DNA of 64,000 bases. Origin: Variovorax beijingensis. GTDB taxonomy: Bacteria; Pseudomonadota; Gammaproteobacteria; Burkholderiales; Burkholderiaceae_C. How positions within the stretch are numbered: the stretch's first letter is position 1; each line of letters opens with the position of its first letter. The DNA lies in the NCBI RefSeq assembly GCF_003951285.1, contig NZ_RXFQ01000002.1, positions 248,001 to 312,000 of the forward strand, written 5' to 3'. Shown one piece after another: positions 7,301 to 15,209 of the stretch. The position numbers and the translations under genes were made by a program. Below the pieces are notes generated by a model, which made no database searches, was not told the origin of the DNA, and saw nothing but the letters and a program-made list of their open reading frames with translations.

Positions 7301-8579
7301 GGGCAATCTCCCGCGTCACGCGCAGGAACTTCTCCATGTCGGCCGCCGAGTGGCAGTGCAGCGGCGAAACCCGCACGGTACCTTCGAGGCCGAAGGAGTC
7401 GAGCATGCGCTTGGAGTAGATGCTGCTCGCCACGCGCTCGTAGACCGTCACGCCGCGCAAGCCGTACTCGACCACCGCCTGCGTGCAGTCGAGGTGCGCG
7501 AAGCCGATGCCGATGATCAGGTCGCGCTTCGTCAGGTCCGGATGATCGAGGAAGACCTTTACGCCCTCGATGCTGCGCAGGCCGGGGGCCTCGCCGCTTC
7601 CGTCCAGCAGCACCGACAGCAGGGCCCGCTCGTGCAGCTCGATGTGCGTGATGCCGGCTTCGAACAAGGCGCGGCGCCCGGTGGCCTCGGTGAAATGGCC
7701 GCCGAGCCAGCACACGTAGTCGACGATTTCGGTGAGCACGGCAAACTGCCACGGCGCCGAGCTGCCCAGGTCCCAGAAGTCGGGCTTCTTGCCCGCGAGC
7801 TTGTGGTGCGGCAGCTGCGCCGCGCGTTCCGACACCCACGACAGGCCCGAGCCGCGGCAGCCGAAGAACTTGTAGGGCGCCATGTTGATGCCGTCCACCG
7901 GCGTCTTCTGCAGGTCGATCAGGCCATGCGGCGCATGCTGCACGGCATCCACCACGATGTAGAGATCGGGCTTGATCTCCCGCGCGCGCCGCACGATCTG
8001 CTCCAGGTCGAGCTTGGCGCCCGAGATGTTCGAGGCATGGATCACGTTGAGCAGGCAGGTGTCCTTGTCCACCAGCCGCACGATCTCGTCGGCATCGACG
8101 CCGCCGGTCTCGCGGTTGCTCCCGGCCACCCGCAGCTCGCGGCCGGACTTGCCGGCATAGAGGCTCATGGCGTCGAACGACGAGGGATGCTCGAGCACGG
8201 TGGTGACCATGTTGGTGCCCGGCACGTTCTCGGCCACTGCGCGCACCATGTCGAACATCGCGCCCGACGCCGTCAGCGACGCGTAGACGCTGCCGCCCCG
8301 CGCGTTGAGGATGGTGCGCACGTCGTCCGTGCCTCGGGCCTGGGTCTGCTGCAACTCCACGGCGGTGGCGTGGATGCGCTCGGCGTTGTCGGGAATGGCA
8401 TCGACCTGCGCGAAGCGCTCGGCCGCCGCCTTGAGCCGGAACGAGCCGCCCGCGTTGTCGAAGTAGAGGCGCTCGCGCCCGTGGTGGTCGTGGTCGACGT
8501 TGAGAAAGCGCTGCTTCACCTCGCGCATCAGCGCATCGGAGAACGCCAGCCCATTGGCGTGTCGTGTGTTTGCCGGCAT
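7263..8579 (-). CDS. Class V aminotransferase (cysteine-desulfurase-like fold)
   Basis: 438 residues from the ATG at 8579. Seen: LYFDNAGGSF near the N-terminus, TTVLEHPSSFD, VDAVQHAPHG (Asp contacting PLP) and the Schiff-base lysine in NMAPYKFFGCRGSG, then the small domain to the end. Known: this is fold-type I, class V, which covers cysteine desulfurases, kynureninase-like and isopenicillin-N-epimerase-like enzymes. It starts 2 bases after the stop of an amino-acid binding protein gene, so the two form an operon, and its 3' end overlaps the convergent hydrolase by 38 bases. The substrate is probably an amino acid captured by that binding protein. A ureidoglycine aminotransferase role is conceivable from the neighbourhood, but the sequence is not PucG-like. 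Confidence 0.85.
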   Translation of the reverse strand: MPANTRHANGLAFSDALMREVKQRFLNVDHDHHGRERLYFDNAGGSFRLKAAAERFAQVDAIPDNAERIHATAVELQQTQARGTDDVRTILNARGGSVYASLTASGAMFDMVRAVAENVPGTNMVTTVLEHPSSFDAMSLYAGKSGRELRVAGSNRETGGVDADEIVRLVDKDTCLLNVIHASNISGAKLDLEQIVRRAREIKPDLYIVVDAVQHAPHGLIDLQKTPVDGINMAPYKFFGCRGSGLSWVSERAAQLPHHKLAGKKPDFWDLGSSAPWQFAVLTEIVDYVCWLGGHFTEATGRRALFEAGITHIELHERALLSVLLDGSGEAPGLRSIEGVKVFLDHPDLTKRDLIIGIGFAHLDCTQAVVEYGLRGVTVYERVASSIYSKRMLDSFGLEGTVRVSPLHCHSAADMEKFLRVTREIALSASGPRTGSAV

Positions 8580-8581
8580 TC

Positions 8582-9475
8582 TCAGACGCCCTTGTTGTTC
8601 GGGTTCCTGTAGGCCTCGCGCACCGCGTCGGACATCGGGAAGTTGAGGTTCACGCTGCGCGGCGGAATGGGCGACATGAACCACTTCGCATAGAGCTTGT
8701 CGATGGCGCCCGACTTCATCATTTCGGTCACCGTCTGGTCGACGATCGCCTTGAACTCGGGGTCGTCCTTGCGCATCATGATGCCGTAGGGTTCCTGGCG
8801 CAGCACGTCCTTCAGCAGCTTGTAATCGGAGGCGTTGGGCTGGTTGGCGATGAGGCCGGCCAGCTGCACGTCGTCCAGCACGTAGGCCACGGCGCGGTCG
8901 CTCGCGAGCAGCAGGAAGGCATCGGCCGTGTCCTTGCCAGCGATTTCCTGCACCTCGATGTTCTCGGTCTTGCGGAAGCCACGCAGCAGCTGCATCGAGG
9001 TGCTGCCGGCCACCGTGGCCACGGTCTTGCCCTGCAGGTCGGCGATCGAGTTGATGCCCGAGTTCTTCTTCACCGCGGCCGTGATGTTGGTGACGAAATG
9101 GCTCGGCGCGAAGTCGACCTGCTGCTGGCGCTGCACGGTGTTGGTGGTGGTCGCGCAGTCGAGGTCGACCGTGCCGTTCTGCACCAGCGGAATGCGGTTG
9201 GTCGAATTGAGCAGCGTGTAGCGCACCTCGATCTTCTGCATGCCGAGCCTGGCCTTGATGGCGTCCACCACCTTCAGGCAGATCTCGTTGGTGAAGCCGA
9301 TGGGCGCGCTCTCGCCGCCGGTCTTGTAGGAGAACGGGATCTGCGTGTCGCGGCTGCCGATCTGCACCGTGCCCGTTTCCTTGATCTTGCGCAGCGTGGG
9401 GCTCTCCTGCGCGGCCGCGGCGCCGCAGAGCAGCGCAATGCTGGCGCCGAAAGCGAGGGACAGTTTGAAGTTCAT
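8582..9475 (-). CDS. Amino-acid ABC transporter substrate-binding protein (GltI-like), orphan
   Basis: 297 residues with a Sec signal peptide (MNFKLSLAFGASIALLCGAAAAQ) and the SBP family 3 pattern: TVQIGSRDTQIPFSYK, FTNEICLKVVDAI, LVQNGTVDLDCATTTNT, FVTNITAAVKK, GKTVATVAGSTSMQ and LLASDRAVAYVLDD. This resembles the glutamate/aspartate binding protein GltI. ATG at 9475 with AAAGGAG just upstream. No permease or ATPase is adjacent, so it must use a transporter encoded elsewhere. It is divergent from a LysR gene, its probable regulator, across 139 bases, and is followed without a gap by the class V aminotransferase. Confidence 0.9.
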   Translation of the reverse strand: MNFKLSLAFGASIALLCGAAAAQESPTLRKIKETGTVQIGSRDTQIPFSYKTGGESAPIGFTNEICLKVVDAIKARLGMQKIEVRYTLLNSTNRIPLVQNGTVDLDCATTTNTVQRQQQVDFAPSHFVTNITAAVKKNSGINSIADLQGKTVATVAGSTSMQLLRGFRKTENIEVQEIAGKDTADAFLLLASDRAVAYVLDDVQLAGLIANQPNASDYKLLKDVLRQEPYGIMMRKDDPEFKAIVDQTVTEMMKSGAIDKLYAKWFMSPIPPRSVNLNFPMSDAVREAYRNPNNKGV

Positions 9476-9569
9476 GGAATGCTCCTTTGAAGATGAGGCC
9501 GGAAATACGCGGGACTGCACGAGGCGAATCTTCGGCGCGCCATCAAATTTCCAAAAGCGATTTTTTGTG

Positions 9570-9598
9570 ATTGAATAAGATGAATAAAAGGATTCAAT
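9570..9598. promoter_or_regulatory. Inverted repeat ATTGAAT-N15-ATTCAAT in the LysR/binding-protein divergent region
   Basis: Perfect 7-bp arms in a conspicuously AT-rich stretch 16 bases before the LysR start. Symmetric AT-rich sites of this sort are typical recognition or activation sites of LysR proteins and lie between such divergent pairs. The size of the spacer is unusual for a single T-N11-A box, so it may be two half-sites. Function is inferred. Confidence 0.5.
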
Positions 9599-9614
9599 TC
9601 GAGGGGCGTGCACC

Positions 9615-10538
9615 GTGATGACCTTCAAGCAGCTCGAGGCTCTGTACTGGATCGCCAAGCTCGGCGGCTTCGCGCAGGCGGCCAACCAGCTGCATACCTC
9701 GCAGTCGGCCGTGTCCAAGCGGGTGCATGAGCTCGAGTTGCTGTTCGACACCGAGCTGTTCGACCGCAGCCAGCGCACCGCACGGCTCACCGAAAAGGGC
9801 GAGGAGATGTTCGTGCTCGCGTCCCGGCTGCTCGAGCAGCGCGACGCGGCCGTCGAGCAGTTCAGCAAGCCCGGCGTGGTGGAGCGGCGGCTGCGCATCG
9901 GCGTGACCGAGCTCACGGCGATGACGTGGCTGCCCCGGCTGGTCGGCGTGATCCAGCGGCACTACCCCAAGGTCATCCTCGAGCCCGACGTGGACGACAG
10001 CCTGCAGCTGCGCGACAAGCTGCTGGCCGACGAGCTCGACCTGGTGATCGTGCCCGACACCTTTGCCGATTCGCGCATGCAGAGCAAGGCCATCGGCAAG
10101 GTGCAAAGCGCCTGGATGTGCAAGCCCGGCGTGGTTGCCGCCACCGGCACCGTGCGGCTGCACGAACTCGCGCGCCACCGCATGCTGGTGCAGGGCAAGA
10201 ACTCGGGCACGGGGCGCGCCTACGACGCCTGGATGAAGGACCAGGGCGTGCAGCCCGCCGACACCATCGTGGTGAGCAACCTCGTGGCGCTGACCGGGCT
10301 CACGGTGTCGGGCCTGGGCGTGAGCTACCTTCCGCGCCGGTGCCTGGACCCGCTGGTTTCGGCCGGCATGCTCGCGGTGATCGACGTGGTGCCGGCGCTG
10401 CCGGTGGTGCGCTACGTGGCCATGCACAAGGGCGAGCACCGCAGCGCGCTGACCTCGTCGATCGTGATGCTGGCGCAGGAATGCTGCGATTTCACGCGCA
10501 TGTTCCAGGCGCAGCAGGACGAAGAGCCTGCAGAATGA
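9615..10538 (+). CDS. LysR-family transcriptional regulator
   Basis: 307 residues. N-terminal helix-turn-helix MTFKQLEALYWIAKLGGFAQAANQLHTSQSAVSKRVHELE (about 2-41) and a periplasmic-binding-like effector domain from about residue 90 (RLRIGVTELTAMTWLP). The start may be either of two adjacent ATGs (9615, 9618). It is divergent from the GltI-like/aminotransferase operon and probably controls it, with an amino acid or keto acid as effector. Its stop overlaps the ATG of the SET-domain gene (ATGA), an unusual pairing. Confidence 0.9.
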   Translation: MMTFKQLEALYWIAKLGGFAQAANQLHTSQSAVSKRVHELELLFDTELFDRSQRTARLTEKGEEMFVLASRLLEQRDAAVEQFSKPGVVERRLRIGVTELTAMTWLPRLVGVIQRHYPKVILEPDVDDSLQLRDKLLADELDLVIVPDTFADSRMQSKAIGKVQSAWMCKPGVVAATGTVRLHELARHRMLVQGKNSGTGRAYDAWMKDQGVQPADTIVVSNLVALTGLTVSGLGVSYLPRRCLDPLVSAGMLAVIDVVPALPVVRYVAMHKGEHRSALTSSIVMLAQECCDFTRMFQAQQDEEPAE

Positions 10539-11014
10539 GCGGCATGAAACCCCGCAAGCAAACCTCCTCCACGCCTTACATCCGGGTCGGTCCCAGCGGC
10601 GTGCACGGACTCGGCGCCTTCGCGACGCGCGACCTGCCCGCCCAGGCCTTCCTCGGCCTTTACGAAGGCCGGCGCTACACGCAGCAGGAGATCGCCGCCA
10701 GGACGTGGAACGACCAGCTCACCTACCTGTTCACGCTCTCCAACCAGGAAACGATCGACGGCGCCAAGGGCGGCAACGGCACGCGCCACCTGAACCACGC
10801 CTGCGACCCCAACTGCGAAGCCGTCGAGGAATACAACGAGGCGGGCGAGCTGATGCTGAAGTTCCAGACCCTGGTTCCGGTGGATGCCGGCGACGAGCTG
10901 TTCATCGACTACTCGCTGACCGCGGACGACGGCTCGACCGCCGAGAAATACCCCTGCCATTGCGGCTCGCCCAGCTGCCGCGGAACGATGCTGTCCCCGG
11001 CCGAGGCCGACTGA
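10535..11014 (+). CDS. Small SET-domain protein (putative protein-lysine methyltransferase)
   Basis: 159 residues forming a nearly minimal SET domain. Seen: GVHGLGAFATRDL (22-34), the S-adenosylmethionine-binding RHLNHACDPNCE (84-95), the catalytic GDELFIDYSL with Tyr126 (119-128), and a post-SET-like cysteine cluster CHCGSPSCRG (141-150). Known: SET enzymes methylate protein lysines. In bacteria they are patchily distributed, may act on host or own proteins, and include housekeeping copies in Burkholderiales. Translation is coupled to the LysR gene by an ATGA overlap. A strong terminator follows at 11041. The substrate is unknown. Confidence 0.87.
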   Translation: MSGMKPRKQTSSTPYIRVGPSGVHGLGAFATRDLPAQAFLGLYEGRRYTQQEIAARTWNDQLTYLFTLSNQETIDGAKGGNGTRHLNHACDPNCEAVEEYNEAGELMLKFQTLVPVDAGDELFIDYSLTADDGSTAEKYPCHCGSPSCRGTMLSPAEAD

Positions 11015-11040
11015 CCGCCCACTGACGCTGCTCGCCCTCG

Positions 11041-11076
11041 AAAGGCGCCATGGCCACGGGCCAGGGCGCCTTTTTT
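11041..11076 (+). terminator. Rho-independent terminator after the SET-domain gene
   Basis: AAAGGCGCC (11041-11049) pairs with GGCGCCTTT (11065-11073), followed by a run of six T's (11071-11076). It isolates the LysR-SET unit from the allantoin-permease operon. Confidence 0.85.
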
Positions 11077-11152
11077 CGTTGGCGCGGCCAGTCGCCATCT
11101 CAGGGAATCTACGGATATATGATTTGCCGGATGGGCTTGATTGCACACTGTT

Positions 11153-11164
11153 TTTGTATACAAA
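11153..11164. promoter_or_regulatory. TTTGTATACAAA palindrome upstream of the NCS1 permease (putative GntR operator)
   Basis: A perfect 12-bp palindrome containing the TGTATACA octamer also found at 1584 and 17578. It lies 78 bases before the permease ATG in the AT-rich promoter stretch. It is the most symmetric of the three copies. Binding by the GntR at 1613 or 13548 is inferred. Confidence 0.72.
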
Positions 11165-11241
11165 TAACGCACCCGATCACCGGTGCGGAAATTTGCGCTG
11201 GAAACGGTCCCTCCATCCACCCATTCGCACGAGGAAAGACC

Positions 11242-12735
11242 ATGAGCACAGTCGTCAGCCATGCCCCCGCGGGGGCTGCCGAAGCCGGCATTGCGTCGCA
11301 CGCGGAATCGAACGCCCTCATCAAGCCCGGCTATGACCCGCGCCTGACCAACGAGGACCTCGCCCCGCTGAAGAAACAGACCTGGGGCCAATACAACATC
11401 TTTGCGTTCTGGATGTCCGACGTGCACAGCGTGGGCGGCTACATCACAGCCGGCAGCCTGTTTGCGCTGGGCCTGTCGAGCTGGCAGGTGCTGGTGTCGC
11501 TGCTGGTGGGCATCGTGATCGTGCAGTTCTTCTGCAACCTGGTGGCCAAGCCGAGCCAGGTCACGGGCGTGCCCTACCCCGTGGTGTGCCGCGCGCCCTT
11601 CGGCGTGCTGGGCGCCAACATCCCGGCCATCATCCGCGGGCTGATCGCGGTGGCCTGGTACGGCGTGCAGACCTATCTGGCCTCGGCCGCCTTCATGGTG
11701 CTCGCGCTGCACATGTTCCCGAACCTCGCGCCGTATGCCGACGTAGCCCGGCACGGCTTCGCGGGCCTGTCGATGCTGGGCTGGCTGGCCTTCATGATCA
11801 TGTGGGTGCTGCAGGCCTTCGTGTTCTGGCACGGCATGGAAGCGATCCGCAAGTTCATCGACTGGGCCGGCCCGGCCGTGTACGTGGTGATGGCCATCCT
11901 GTGCGGCTGGCTGGTGTGGAAGGCCGGCTGGAGCAACATCGACCTGAACCTCGGCGGCATCAAGTTCCAGGGCTGGGACGCGCTGCCGGTGATGCTCTCG
12001 GCCATTGCGCTGGTGGTGAGCTACTTCAGCGGCCCGATGCTCAACTTCGGCGACTTCTCGCGCTACGGCAAGAGCTTCGACGCGGTGAAGAAGGGCAACT
12101 TCTGGGGCCTGCCGATCAACTTCGTGTTCTTCTCGCTGCTGACGGTGATCACCACCGCGGCCACGCTGCCGGTGTTCGGCGAACTCATCACCGATCCGGT
12201 GCACACCGTGGGCAAGATCGACAGCACCACCGCCGTGGTGCTGGGCGCGCTGACCTTCATGATCGCCACCATCGGCATCAACATCGTGGCCAACTTCGTC
12301 TCGCCGGCCTTCGACTTCTCCAACGTGGCGCCGCAGCACATCAGCTGGCGCACGGGCGGCATGATCGCGGCGGTGGGCTCGGTGTTCCTCACGCCGTGGA
12401 ACCTCTACAACAGCCCCGAGGTCATCCACTACACGCTCGACGTGCTGGGCTCGTTCATCGGCCCGCTGTTCGGCATCCTGATTGCCGACTACTACATCGT
12501 GCGCCGGCAGCGCATCGACGTGGACGCGCTCTACACCATGAGCCCCAAGGGCGAATACTGGTACAGCGGCGGCTACAACCCGAAGGCGATCCAGGCGCTG
12601 ATCCCCTCCGCCCTGGTGCCGATCCTCTGCGTGATGGTGCCGGCGCTGCGTGGTGGCGCGAACTATGCATGGTTCATCGGCATGGCACTGGGCTTCGTCA
12701 TCTACGCCCTGCTGAACCGCAACAACAAGACTTGA
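11242..12735 (+). CDS. NCS1-family nucleobase/allantoin permease
   Basis: 497 residues, about 12 hydrophobic segments. The start at 11242 has GAGGAAAG upstream; longer in-frame reading would run back through the operator. Seen: LTNEDLAPLKKQTWGQYNIFAFWMSDVHSVGGY, the NCS1 entry motif; GVPYPVVCRAPFGVLGANIPAIIRG; and SGPMLNFGDFSRY, matching the Mhp1/FurD-type substrate and sodium-site region. Known: NCS1 proteins are cation symporters for allantoin, hydantoins, uracil or cytosine. Directly followed by an allantoin/hydantoin racemase (25-base gap) and preceded by a TGTATACA site, which favours allantoin or a related ureide as substrate. Confidence 0.92.
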   Translation: MSTVVSHAPAGAAEAGIASHAESNALIKPGYDPRLTNEDLAPLKKQTWGQYNIFAFWMSDVHSVGGYITAGSLFALGLSSWQVLVSLLVGIVIVQFFCNLVAKPSQVTGVPYPVVCRAPFGVLGANIPAIIRGLIAVAWYGVQTYLASAAFMVLALHMFPNLAPYADVARHGFAGLSMLGWLAFMIMWVLQAFVFWHGMEAIRKFIDWAGPAVYVVMAILCGWLVWKAGWSNIDLNLGGIKFQGWDALPVMLSAIALVVSYFSGPMLNFGDFSRYGKSFDAVKKGNFWGLPINFVFFSLLTVITTAATLPVFGELITDPVHTVGKIDSTTAVVLGALTFMIATIGINIVANFVSPAFDFSNVAPQHISWRTGGMIAAVGSVFLTPWNLYNSPEVIHYTLDVLGSFIGPLFGILIADYYIVRRQRIDVDALYTMSPKGEYWYSGGYNPKAIQALIPSALVPILCVMVPALRGGANYAWFIGMALGFVIYALLNRNNKT

Positions 12736-12760
12736 AACACTGAAAGAGAAGGGCCGCGCC

Positions 12761-13498
12761 GTGCGCATCAAGATCATCAATCCCAACACCACCTGGAGCA
12801 TGACCGAGAAGATCGGCGCCTGCGCCCGCGCGGTGGCGAGCGCCGGCACGCAGATCGTCGCGGTCAGCCCGGCCATGGGGCCGGTTTCCATCGAAAGCCA
12901 CTACGACGAGGCGCTGGCCGTGCCCGGCCTCCTGCAGGAAATTGCGGCTGGCGAGCGCGAGGGCATCGACGGCTACGTGATCGCCTGCTTCGGCGATCCG
13001 GGCCTGAAAGCCGCGCGCGAACTGGCGCGCGGCCCGGTGGTGGGCATCGCCGAAGCCGCGATGCACCTGGCCAGCATGGTGGGCAGCCGCTTCAGCGTGG
13101 TGACCACGCTCGGCCGCACGATGGGCCAGGCCTGGCACCTGGCCGAGATCTACGGCATGGAGCGCTTCTGCGCCAAGGTGCGCGCCTGCGAATTGCCGGT
13201 GCTCGAGCTCGAGGAGCCCGGCTCCCGGGCGCGCGAGCGCATCGTCGACGAATGCCGGCGCGCGCTCGAGGAAGACGGCTCCGACTGCATCGTGCTGGGC
13301 TGCGCCGGCATGACCGACCTGTGCGAGCACATCGGCGGCCTGCTCGGCGTGCCGGTGATCGACGGCGTGGCTGCGGCCACCAGGCTGGTCGAGTCGCTGG
13401 TCGCGCTGAAGCTCTCGACCAGCAAGCACGGCGAGTTGGCCCATCCGCTGCCCAAGGCCATGAAGGGCGCGCTCGAGGGCTTCACCTTGCGCGGCTGA
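12761..13498 (+). CDS. Aspartate/glutamate/hydantoin racemase family, probable allantoin racemase
   Basis: 245 residues starting with GTG at 12761, supported by GAGAAGGG upstream and by the conserved N-terminus MRIKIINPNTTWSMT. Two catalytic cysteines are visible: Cys76 in YVIACFGDPG and Cys181 in IVLGCAGMTDL, as expected for cofactor-independent two-base racemases. Known: HpxA/HyuE-type enzymes interconvert allantoin or hydantoin enantiomers, so the stereospecific hydrolase can use the racemic compound. The operon with an NCS1 permease and the nearby allantoinase support allantoin. A 5-substituted hydantoin is the alternative. Confidence 0.9.
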   Translation: MRIKIINPNTTWSMTEKIGACARAVASAGTQIVAVSPAMGPVSIESHYDEALAVPGLLQEIAAGEREGIDGYVIACFGDPGLKAARELARGPVVGIAEAAMHLASMVGSRFSVVTTLGRTMGQAWHLAEIYGMERFCAKVRACELPVLELEEPGSRARERIVDECRRALEEDGSDCIVLGCAGMTDLCEHIGGLLGVPVIDGVAAATRLVESLVALKLSTSKHGELAHPLPKAMKGALEGFTLRG

Positions 13499-13547
13499 CA
13501 GTGCCCGGCGCGCGCGCTGCAGCCCTGCGCTGAGCCACAATCTGCGC

Positions 13548-14345
13548 ATGCCCCGCGCCAGCACCAAATCCGCCGCCTCCTCCGCCGCCTCCTCCGCCGC
13601 CTCCTCCGCCACTGCCACCGCCGCTGCCGCTGCCGCTGCCACCGAGAACGGTGCAGCCGCCACCGACAAGGGCAGCTCCATCGAAAGCATCGCGCAGGAC
13701 ATCGCCACCGCCATCGTCGAGAAGCGCCTTCCGCCCGGCACCTGGCTGCGCGAAGAGGCACTGGGCCGCGTCTATTCTGTGAGCCGCACCAAGATCCGCG
13801 CGGCCTTGCTGATGCTCTCGAAGGACAAGCTCATCGAGATGATTCCCGACAAGGGCGCGTTCGTGTGCCAGCCCACGGTGCAGGAGGCGCGCGAAGTGTT
13901 CGCGGTGCGCCGCATCCTCGAAAGCGAGGTGGTGCGCCTGTTCATTGCCAATGCACGGCCACGCGACTACCAGGTGCTGGAGCAGCACATCAAGTTCGAG
14001 CGCACCGCGCTGCGCCAGACCACCACCACGGGCACAGTGCGCGAGAAGGTGCTGGGCGACTTCCACGTGGCGCTGGCCGAGGCCACCGGCAACAGGACGC
14101 TGGCCGAGCTGGTGCGCGAACTGGTCGCGCGCAGCTCGCTGATCGCGATGCTCTACCACTCGTCGAACGACCCGCATTGCTCGTCGGACGAGCACTCGGA
14201 CTTCCTTCGCATCTGCCGCAAGGGCGACGTGGAAGGTGCCGTGCTCTGCATGGTCGGCCACCTGGAGCGCATCGAGGCCAGCCTGGAACTCGGCACCGAG
14301 AAGCCGGACCGCCAGCTCGACCTGGTGAAGGCGCTGCTCGCCTAG
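13548..14345 (+). CDS. GntR/FCD-family regulator with Ser/Ala-rich N-terminal tail
   Basis: 265 residues. Residues 1-42 are a low-complexity tail encoded by a TCCGCCGCC-type repeat and then an Ala run. A winged helix (about 43-108, YSVSRTKIRAALLMLSKDKLIEM) and an FCD domain (about 115-245) follow. It begins 49 bases after the racemase gene and probably belongs to the same transcript. It is a paralogue-like match to the GntR at 1613 in both wing (RLxPGTxL) and FCD entry (EVFAVRRILESE). It may recognise the TGTATACA sites or set a second tier of control. The tail makes the true start uncertain, and an internal GTG or ATG could be used. Confidence 0.85.
   Translation: MPRASTKSAASSAASSAASSATATAAAAAAATENGAAATDKGSSIESIAQDIATAIVEKRLPPGTWLREEALGRVYSVSRTKIRAALLMLSKDKLIEMIPDKGAFVCQPTVQEAREVFAVRRILESEVVRLFIANARPRDYQVLEQHIKFERTALRQTTTTGTVREKVLGDFHVALAEATGNRTLAELVRELVARSSLIAMLYHSSNDPHCSSDEHSDFLRICRKGDVEGAVLCMVGHLERIEASLELGTEKPDRQLDLVKALLA
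13569..13610 (+). repeat. Tandem 12-bp repeat (TCCGCCGCCTCC) inside the gntR coding start
   Basis: Three perfect copies (13569-13604) and half of a fourth, encoding Ser-Ala-Ala-Ser units, followed by a GCC/GCT-rich stretch to about 13640. Unit length is a multiple of three, so slippage would lengthen or shorten the tail without a frameshift. Confidence 0.85.
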
Positions 14346-14353
14346 GGGGCAAT

Positions 14354-15058
14354 TCAGCGCCTGGCTTTCGGAGCGCGCTTCCTTGGCGCACGCGCAGGAG
14401 AGCCAGCCGATGCGGCAGCGGTTGTTCCCGGATCTTCCGCACCTGCGGCACCTGCAATCAGTCCGCGCAGGAACACCATGATCAGCCGTCCCGAGGGATC
14501 CGGGCGCGTGCTGATCCTCTGCAGTGCCAGCCCATGCGACAGGGCCATGAAGGCAGCGGCCAGCTCGTCCGGTGCGGCAGGAGGCGTGCGCCCGAGCTTG
14601 TCGAACAACTGGCCGATCACGCCGCCGAGCTCGGACCGGTGTTTGTTCCACACCTTCTGATACTCCGCAGCGAAGCTTCGGCTGCGGTTGGCATGCAGCT
14701 GAAGTTCGATGGAAAGCATGCACCAGTCGGCATCGTGATTGAGCGTGGAAGCCCAGGCTTCCAGTTCGGCAAGCATCTGGCCGGGCTCTTGCTGCTCGTT
14801 GCCCATCACCTTGAAAAGCTGCGCCGCTTCCGCCTCCATGTGCCGCCGCAGCAGCTCCAGGAGGACGTCTTCCTTGCTCGAGAAGTTCGAATAGAAGGCG
14901 CCTTGGGAGTAGCCCGCCTTGTCCGCGATGTCGCGGATCGACGCGCCCCCATAGCCGTTCGCCACAAACAGCTGCTGCGCGGTTTCGACCAGGCGCTCGC
15001 GCGTCTGCGCCCGGCTTTCCTCGCGGGTCAGGCGCTTTCTTGCTGTCGTCGGGCTCAT
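14354..15058 (-). CDS. TetR/AcrR-family transcriptional regulator
   Basis: 234 residues. N-terminal helix-turn-helix RERLVETAQQLFVANGYGGASIRDIADKAGYSQGAFYSNFSSKEDVLLELL (about 20-70), followed by an all-helical ligand domain and a basic Ala/Arg-rich tail. ATG at 15058. Divergent from an SDR gene across 151 AT-rich bases with several TTTGA/TCAAA repeats, so it probably represses that gene and itself. The ligand is unknown. The region 14354-17542 looks slightly less GC-rich than its neighbours (visual impression). Confidence 0.9.
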   Translation of the reverse strand: MSPTTARKRLTREESRAQTRERLVETAQQLFVANGYGGASIRDIADKAGYSQGAFYSNFSSKEDVLLELLRRHMEAEAAQLFKVMGNEQQEPGQMLAELEAWASTLNHDADWCMLSIELQLHANRSRSFAAEYQKVWNKHRSELGGVIGQLFDKLGRTPPAAPDELAAAFMALSHGLALQRISTRPDPSGRLIMVFLRGLIAGAAGAEDPGTTAAASAGSPARAPRKRAPKARR

Positions 15059-15152
15059 GTCTCAAAAGATATCACATGAACTTTGGATATCGGCTGGCGA
15101 AACACCTGCGTCCGGGGCAACGCCGGAAGCCGAGATTCAGAAATCACTTGAT

Positions 15153-15203
15153 ATTTGAAAATGCCGCAGCTACATTCAAAACTCGTTTGATTTTTGAAAT
15201 TCG
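15153..15203. promoter_or_regulatory. AT-rich TTGAAA/TTCAAA repeats between tetR and SDR gene
   Basis: Within this segment there are TTGATATTTGAAAA, then ATTCAAAAC, GTTTGATTTTTGAAATT and GATTGATAT. ATTCAAAA and TTTTTGAAAT form an imperfect dyad of about 26 bp immediately before the SDR start at 15210. Such dyads are typical TetR operators overlapping the promoter. The exact site cannot be fixed by eye. Confidence 0.45.
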
Positions 15204-15209
15204 ATTGAT

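Noticed and set aside
7263..8579. Calling the class V aminotransferase a (S)-ureidoglycine:glyoxylate aminotransferase
   Set aside because: The pathway position would be attractive, but the sequence has the cysteine-desulfurase-like layout and is in operon with an amino-acid binding protein, not with the ureide genes.
11131..11146. TTGCA near GGGCTTGA before the NCS1 gene as a sigma-54 promoter
   Set aside because: The GG to GC distance is 8, not 10, and the -24 heptamer does not match.
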